Assembly: GCA_025996755.1 (NCBI GenBank)
Contig: BNTR01000146.1
Span: forward strand, 1 to 6,109
Source of the DNA: Bacteroidia bacterium
GTDB taxonomy: Bacteria; Bacteroidota; Bacteroidia; Bacteroidales; Azobacteroidaceae
DNA length: 6,109 nt
Direction of reading: 5' to 3'
The notes below the pieces were generated by a model. That model saw nothing but the letters and a program-made list of their open reading frames with translations, was not told where the DNA came from and searched no databases. The translations under genes and the position numbers were made by a program. Shown piece after piece: positions 4,234-6,109 of this stretch; the stretch's first letter is position 1; each line of letters starts with the position of its first letter.

Positions 4234-6109
4234 ATGAAAAGAAAAAGTATTATTTGTTTAGTTGTGTCTGCGCTGCTTGTTATGAGCGGATGTGTGATGG
4301 AAGAAGAGATAAGAGTAACCGGAGTATCCTTTCAGCAGGGGGTGCTGACTCTTCGTGTTGGGCAAGAAGGAGCCTTGTATGTTGTGGTAACACCATCAAA
4401 CGCTGCTCATCCGGAGGTAAACTGGGAAAGCAACAACGAGTCTGTTGCCATAGTAAGTCCCGGTGCTCGGCAAGATATCCCCGGCACCGGGGTCGTGTTT
4501 ACCGGTCGTGTGAATGCCTACGGTGAAGGGTCTGCGAGAATTACCGTAACCACTATTGACGGCAGAAAGGTTGCTTACGCGACAGTTAGCGTTTGGACTA
4601 CCACCAATGCCAAACCGCCAACGGTTACCGTAGAGTGGCTCGACCTGTATGCAACCTACGAACAGGGTGACGAAGCTACGCCACTTGTGGTAAGTGCGAC
4701 CAGCCCCGATGGCGGAAGCCTCTCGTATCAGTGGTATAGTAAGAAAGGTGAGGATATTTTCTCTACCCCGGGAGCGGGAGATGCGATTCCCGGCGCAGCG
4801 GGTGCCATGGACATGTCCATGGTTAATAACATCCTCACCGGCACCGCTTCATATCGCCCTCCCACCACCGTGGTCGGAACAACGCGCTATTGTGTGATAG
4901 TTACCAGTTACAATAGTTCTCTTGACGGAAACCAAACCGCTACGACGCAAAGTGACTATATCGATGTTTATGTTAATCCCTCCTCTAAGATTATAGATGC
5001 TGAAACGCCGACGATTACCGCAGAGCCTAAAGACGTTGTCTGCCAGCAGGATGCCAAAGTTACTCTCTCCGTAGAGGTGGCGGATATCAAAGACGGCGGA
5101 GAGCTTTCTTATCAGTGGTATAGTAACACTAAAGACAGCAACACGGAGGGAACTCCCCTTGACGGAAAAACAGCCTCCAGTTTGACCTATACCCTCCCCA
5201 CCCAGAAAACGTGGTATTATGTGGTTATTAAAAACACCAACACCAGCCCAACCGTAACCGGCAACCAAATCGACAGTGTTACAAGCCGTGCGGCTTCCAT
5301 TGAAATCGGTAACAGTTCCGGACAGCCGACGATTACCACACATCCCATTAACAAAGAATATGCACAAAACGCTGTGCCTGTTGATCTTACCGTTGTCGCG
5401 ACCAGCCCCGATGGTGGAACGCTTTCATACGAGTGGTTTAGGAATACTGCAAACAGCACCACAGGGGGGACTCCCGTTGGAAATGGAACCGCCTCTTGTC
5501 TTCCGGCAACCAACATAGCGGGAACCTTTTATTATTACGTGGTTGTTAAAAACACGGTTTCCGGACACACAATTGCCGCCACAAAGACGAGTAATATCGC
5601 GATCATAAATATAAAGCCCGCCACCACCCTCCCTGCCGAAACACCGACGATTAGCGTACAGCCTGTGAGCGCAGATTACGAACAAGGTGCCACCGCTACC
5701 CGCCTCACCGTCACGGCAAGTGTCACAGATGGCGGTATTCTTACGTATGAATGGTTTACTACCGGAGGCGAAAGGGTTACTGACAACAAAACCTATGCTC
5801 CGCTTACCTCCACGGTAGGAGAAACCGATTATTATGTGCGCGTTACCAGTACGAGCAATAACACAACCGCCACAAAGATGAGTGAGCGTGCTACCATCAC
5901 CGTTACATACAAGGCAATAGTATGGGCGGGGATAAACGCAGGTGTAGGACCTGGACAAAGTCAATTTAGTGCCAATACCGTAATCCGTGGCGTAGCCGCC
6001 GGAGGCAAGGATGCTGCCACCTACAAATTTGTCGCTGTCGGCGATAATGGACAGATGGCTTATTCCCAGGGAGACACTTGGAGTTCGGTGACTAATCACC
6101 CATTTGGCA
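4234..6109 (+). CDS. Large surface lipoprotein with Big2, four Ig-like repeats and a propeller-like C-terminal region (partial, 3' end missing)
   Basis: I translated 625 codons from the ATG at 4234 with no stop before the window edge. The signal peptide ends in lipobox VMSGC with lipidation at C20; the acidic run EEE at 23-25 resembles the Bacteroidota lipoprotein export signal, suggesting display on the cell surface. Residues about 26-120 fit a bacterial Ig-like group 2 (Big2) domain: VTGVSF, LRVGQ, VNWESNNESVAIVS, GEGSARITVTT. Four Ig-like modules follow at about 129-248, 257-358, 363-459 and 468-557, each with DGGxL[ST]Y[QE]W[YF] (at 159, 287, 393 and 499) and most with a later YYV strand. 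The first module is longer, with a G/A-rich insertion near 172-206. From about 560 a new domain begins; KFVAVGDNGQMAYSQGDTW (598-616) looks like a BNR/Asp-box-type beta-propeller blade. Adhesion or glycan/protein binding is a reasonable guess, but no ligand or catalytic site is visible. The start is supported by the promoter and signal peptide. Confidence 0.85.
   Translation, partial: MKRKSIICLVVSALLVMSGCVMEEEIRVTGVSFQQGVLTLRVGQEGALYVVVTPSNAAHPEVNWESNNESVAIVSPGARQDIPGTGVVFTGRVNAYGEGSARITVTTIDGRKVAYATVSVWTTTNAKPPTVTVEWLDLYATYEQGDEATPLVVSATSPDGGSLSYQWYSKKGEDIFSTPGAGDAIPGAAGAMDMSMVNNILTGTASYRPPTTVVGTTRYCVIVTSYNSSLDGNQTATTQSDYIDVYVNPSSKIIDAETPTITAEPKDVVCQQDAKVTLSVEVADIKDGGELSYQWYSNTKDSNTEGTPLDGKTASSLTYTLPTQKTWYYVVIKNTNTSPTVTGNQIDSVTSRAASIEIGNSSGQPTITTHPINKEYAQNAVPVDLTVVATSPDGGTLSYEWFRNTANSTTGGTPVGNGTASCLPATNIAGTFYYYVVVKNTVSGHTIAATKTSNIAIINIKPATTLPAETPTISVQPVSADYEQGATATRLTVTASVTDGGILTYEWFTTGGERVTDNKTYAPLTSTVGETDYYVRVTSTSNNTTATKMSERATITVTYKAIVWAGINAGVGPGQSQFSANTVIRGVAAGGKDAATYKFVAVGDNGQMAYSQGDTWSSVTNHPFG
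4696..5414 (+). repeat. Nucleotide-level repeats between Ig-like modules
   Basis: Stretches of the Ig-module coding DNA are identical between modules: GCGACCAGCCCCGATGG at 4696-4712 and 5398-5414 (modules 1 and 3), and TATCAGTGGTATAGTAA at 4726-4742 and 5110-5126 (modules 1 and 2). They encode the ATSPDGG and YQWYS parts. Conservation at DNA level suggests recent duplication or ongoing exchange between modules. Confidence 0.75.
4805..4822. repeat. 18-bp perfect palindrome inside the lipoprotein gene
   Basis: CCATGGACATGTCCATGG equals its own reverse complement over 18 bp. It encodes part of AMDMSM in the extra segment of the first Ig-like module, a part missing from the other modules. No function can be assigned. 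Confidence 0.8.

Noticed and set aside
4459..4492. G+C-rich inverted repeats (CCCGGTGC with GCACCGGG, and CCCCGGCACCGGGG) as a terminator or attenuator
   Set aside because: They lie inside the Big2-coding frame with no following T run and are explained by Gly/Pro/Thr codons.
4254..4526. Plus-strand open frame of 90 codons near the lipoprotein start
   Set aside because: It is out of frame with the signal peptide and Big2 domain starting at 4234, and its Cys/Arg/Ser-rich translation resembles no family.
4849..6099. Three minus-strand open frames (4849-5367, 5217-5516, 5425-6099) opposite the lipoprotein gene
   Set aside because: They are antisense to the repetitive Ig-like coding region, overlap one another, and show no family motif; the repeats simply keep those frames open.

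Overview
The window looks like a chromosomal segment of a Bacteroidota (probably Bacteroidales-like) bacterium. Two divergent promoters in the 4027-4233 gap match the Bacteroidota sigma factor pattern (TTG, 19-20 bp, TAACTTTG). Genes start without clear Shine-Dalgarno sequences, and the lipoproteins and the TolC/HlyD/TetR proteins read like Bacteroidota family members. No RNA gene, CRISPR array, transposase or replication origin was seen.

Layout from left to right. (1) 1-1018, minus strand: an AT-rich, cobalamin-binding-like radical SAM gene whose 3' end is cut by the window edge. (2) 1113-4026, minus strand: a three-gene efflux operon transcribed tetR, tolC-like outer-membrane protein, hlyD/ybhG-like periplasmic adaptor. 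The gaps are 50 and 35 bp and one good promoter lies before tetR. (3) 4027-4233: a 207-bp divergent regulatory region with back-to-back promoters, a 25-bp inverted repeat over the tetR -33 element, and an A9-TA-T9 palindrome. (4) 4234-6109, plus strand: a large lipoprotein gene cut by the right edge. It has a Big2-like domain, four Ig-like repeats and the start of a propeller-like domain.

The efflux genes would form the outer-membrane and periplasmic parts of a tripartite pump, with the TetR protein as its autoregulated local repressor. The adaptor is of the ABC-exporter type (YbhG-like), yet no ATPase or permease gene follows it here. The next gene is the compositionally different radical SAM gene, so the operon may have been interrupted or the ABC genes may lie further left. 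The octamer TTTAATCA occurs in both the tetR promoter region and the tetR-tolC gap, within an exact 13-mer in two of three copies, and is a candidate TetR operator half-site. The big lipoprotein is probably surface-exposed and functionally separate from the pump, although its promoter is next to that of tetR.

I did not find convincing proof of a new system. The most worthwhile leads are the radical SAM gene placed behind an ABC-less efflux operon, the candidate operator set, and the possible length-variable tract upstream of the repetitive surface lipoprotein.
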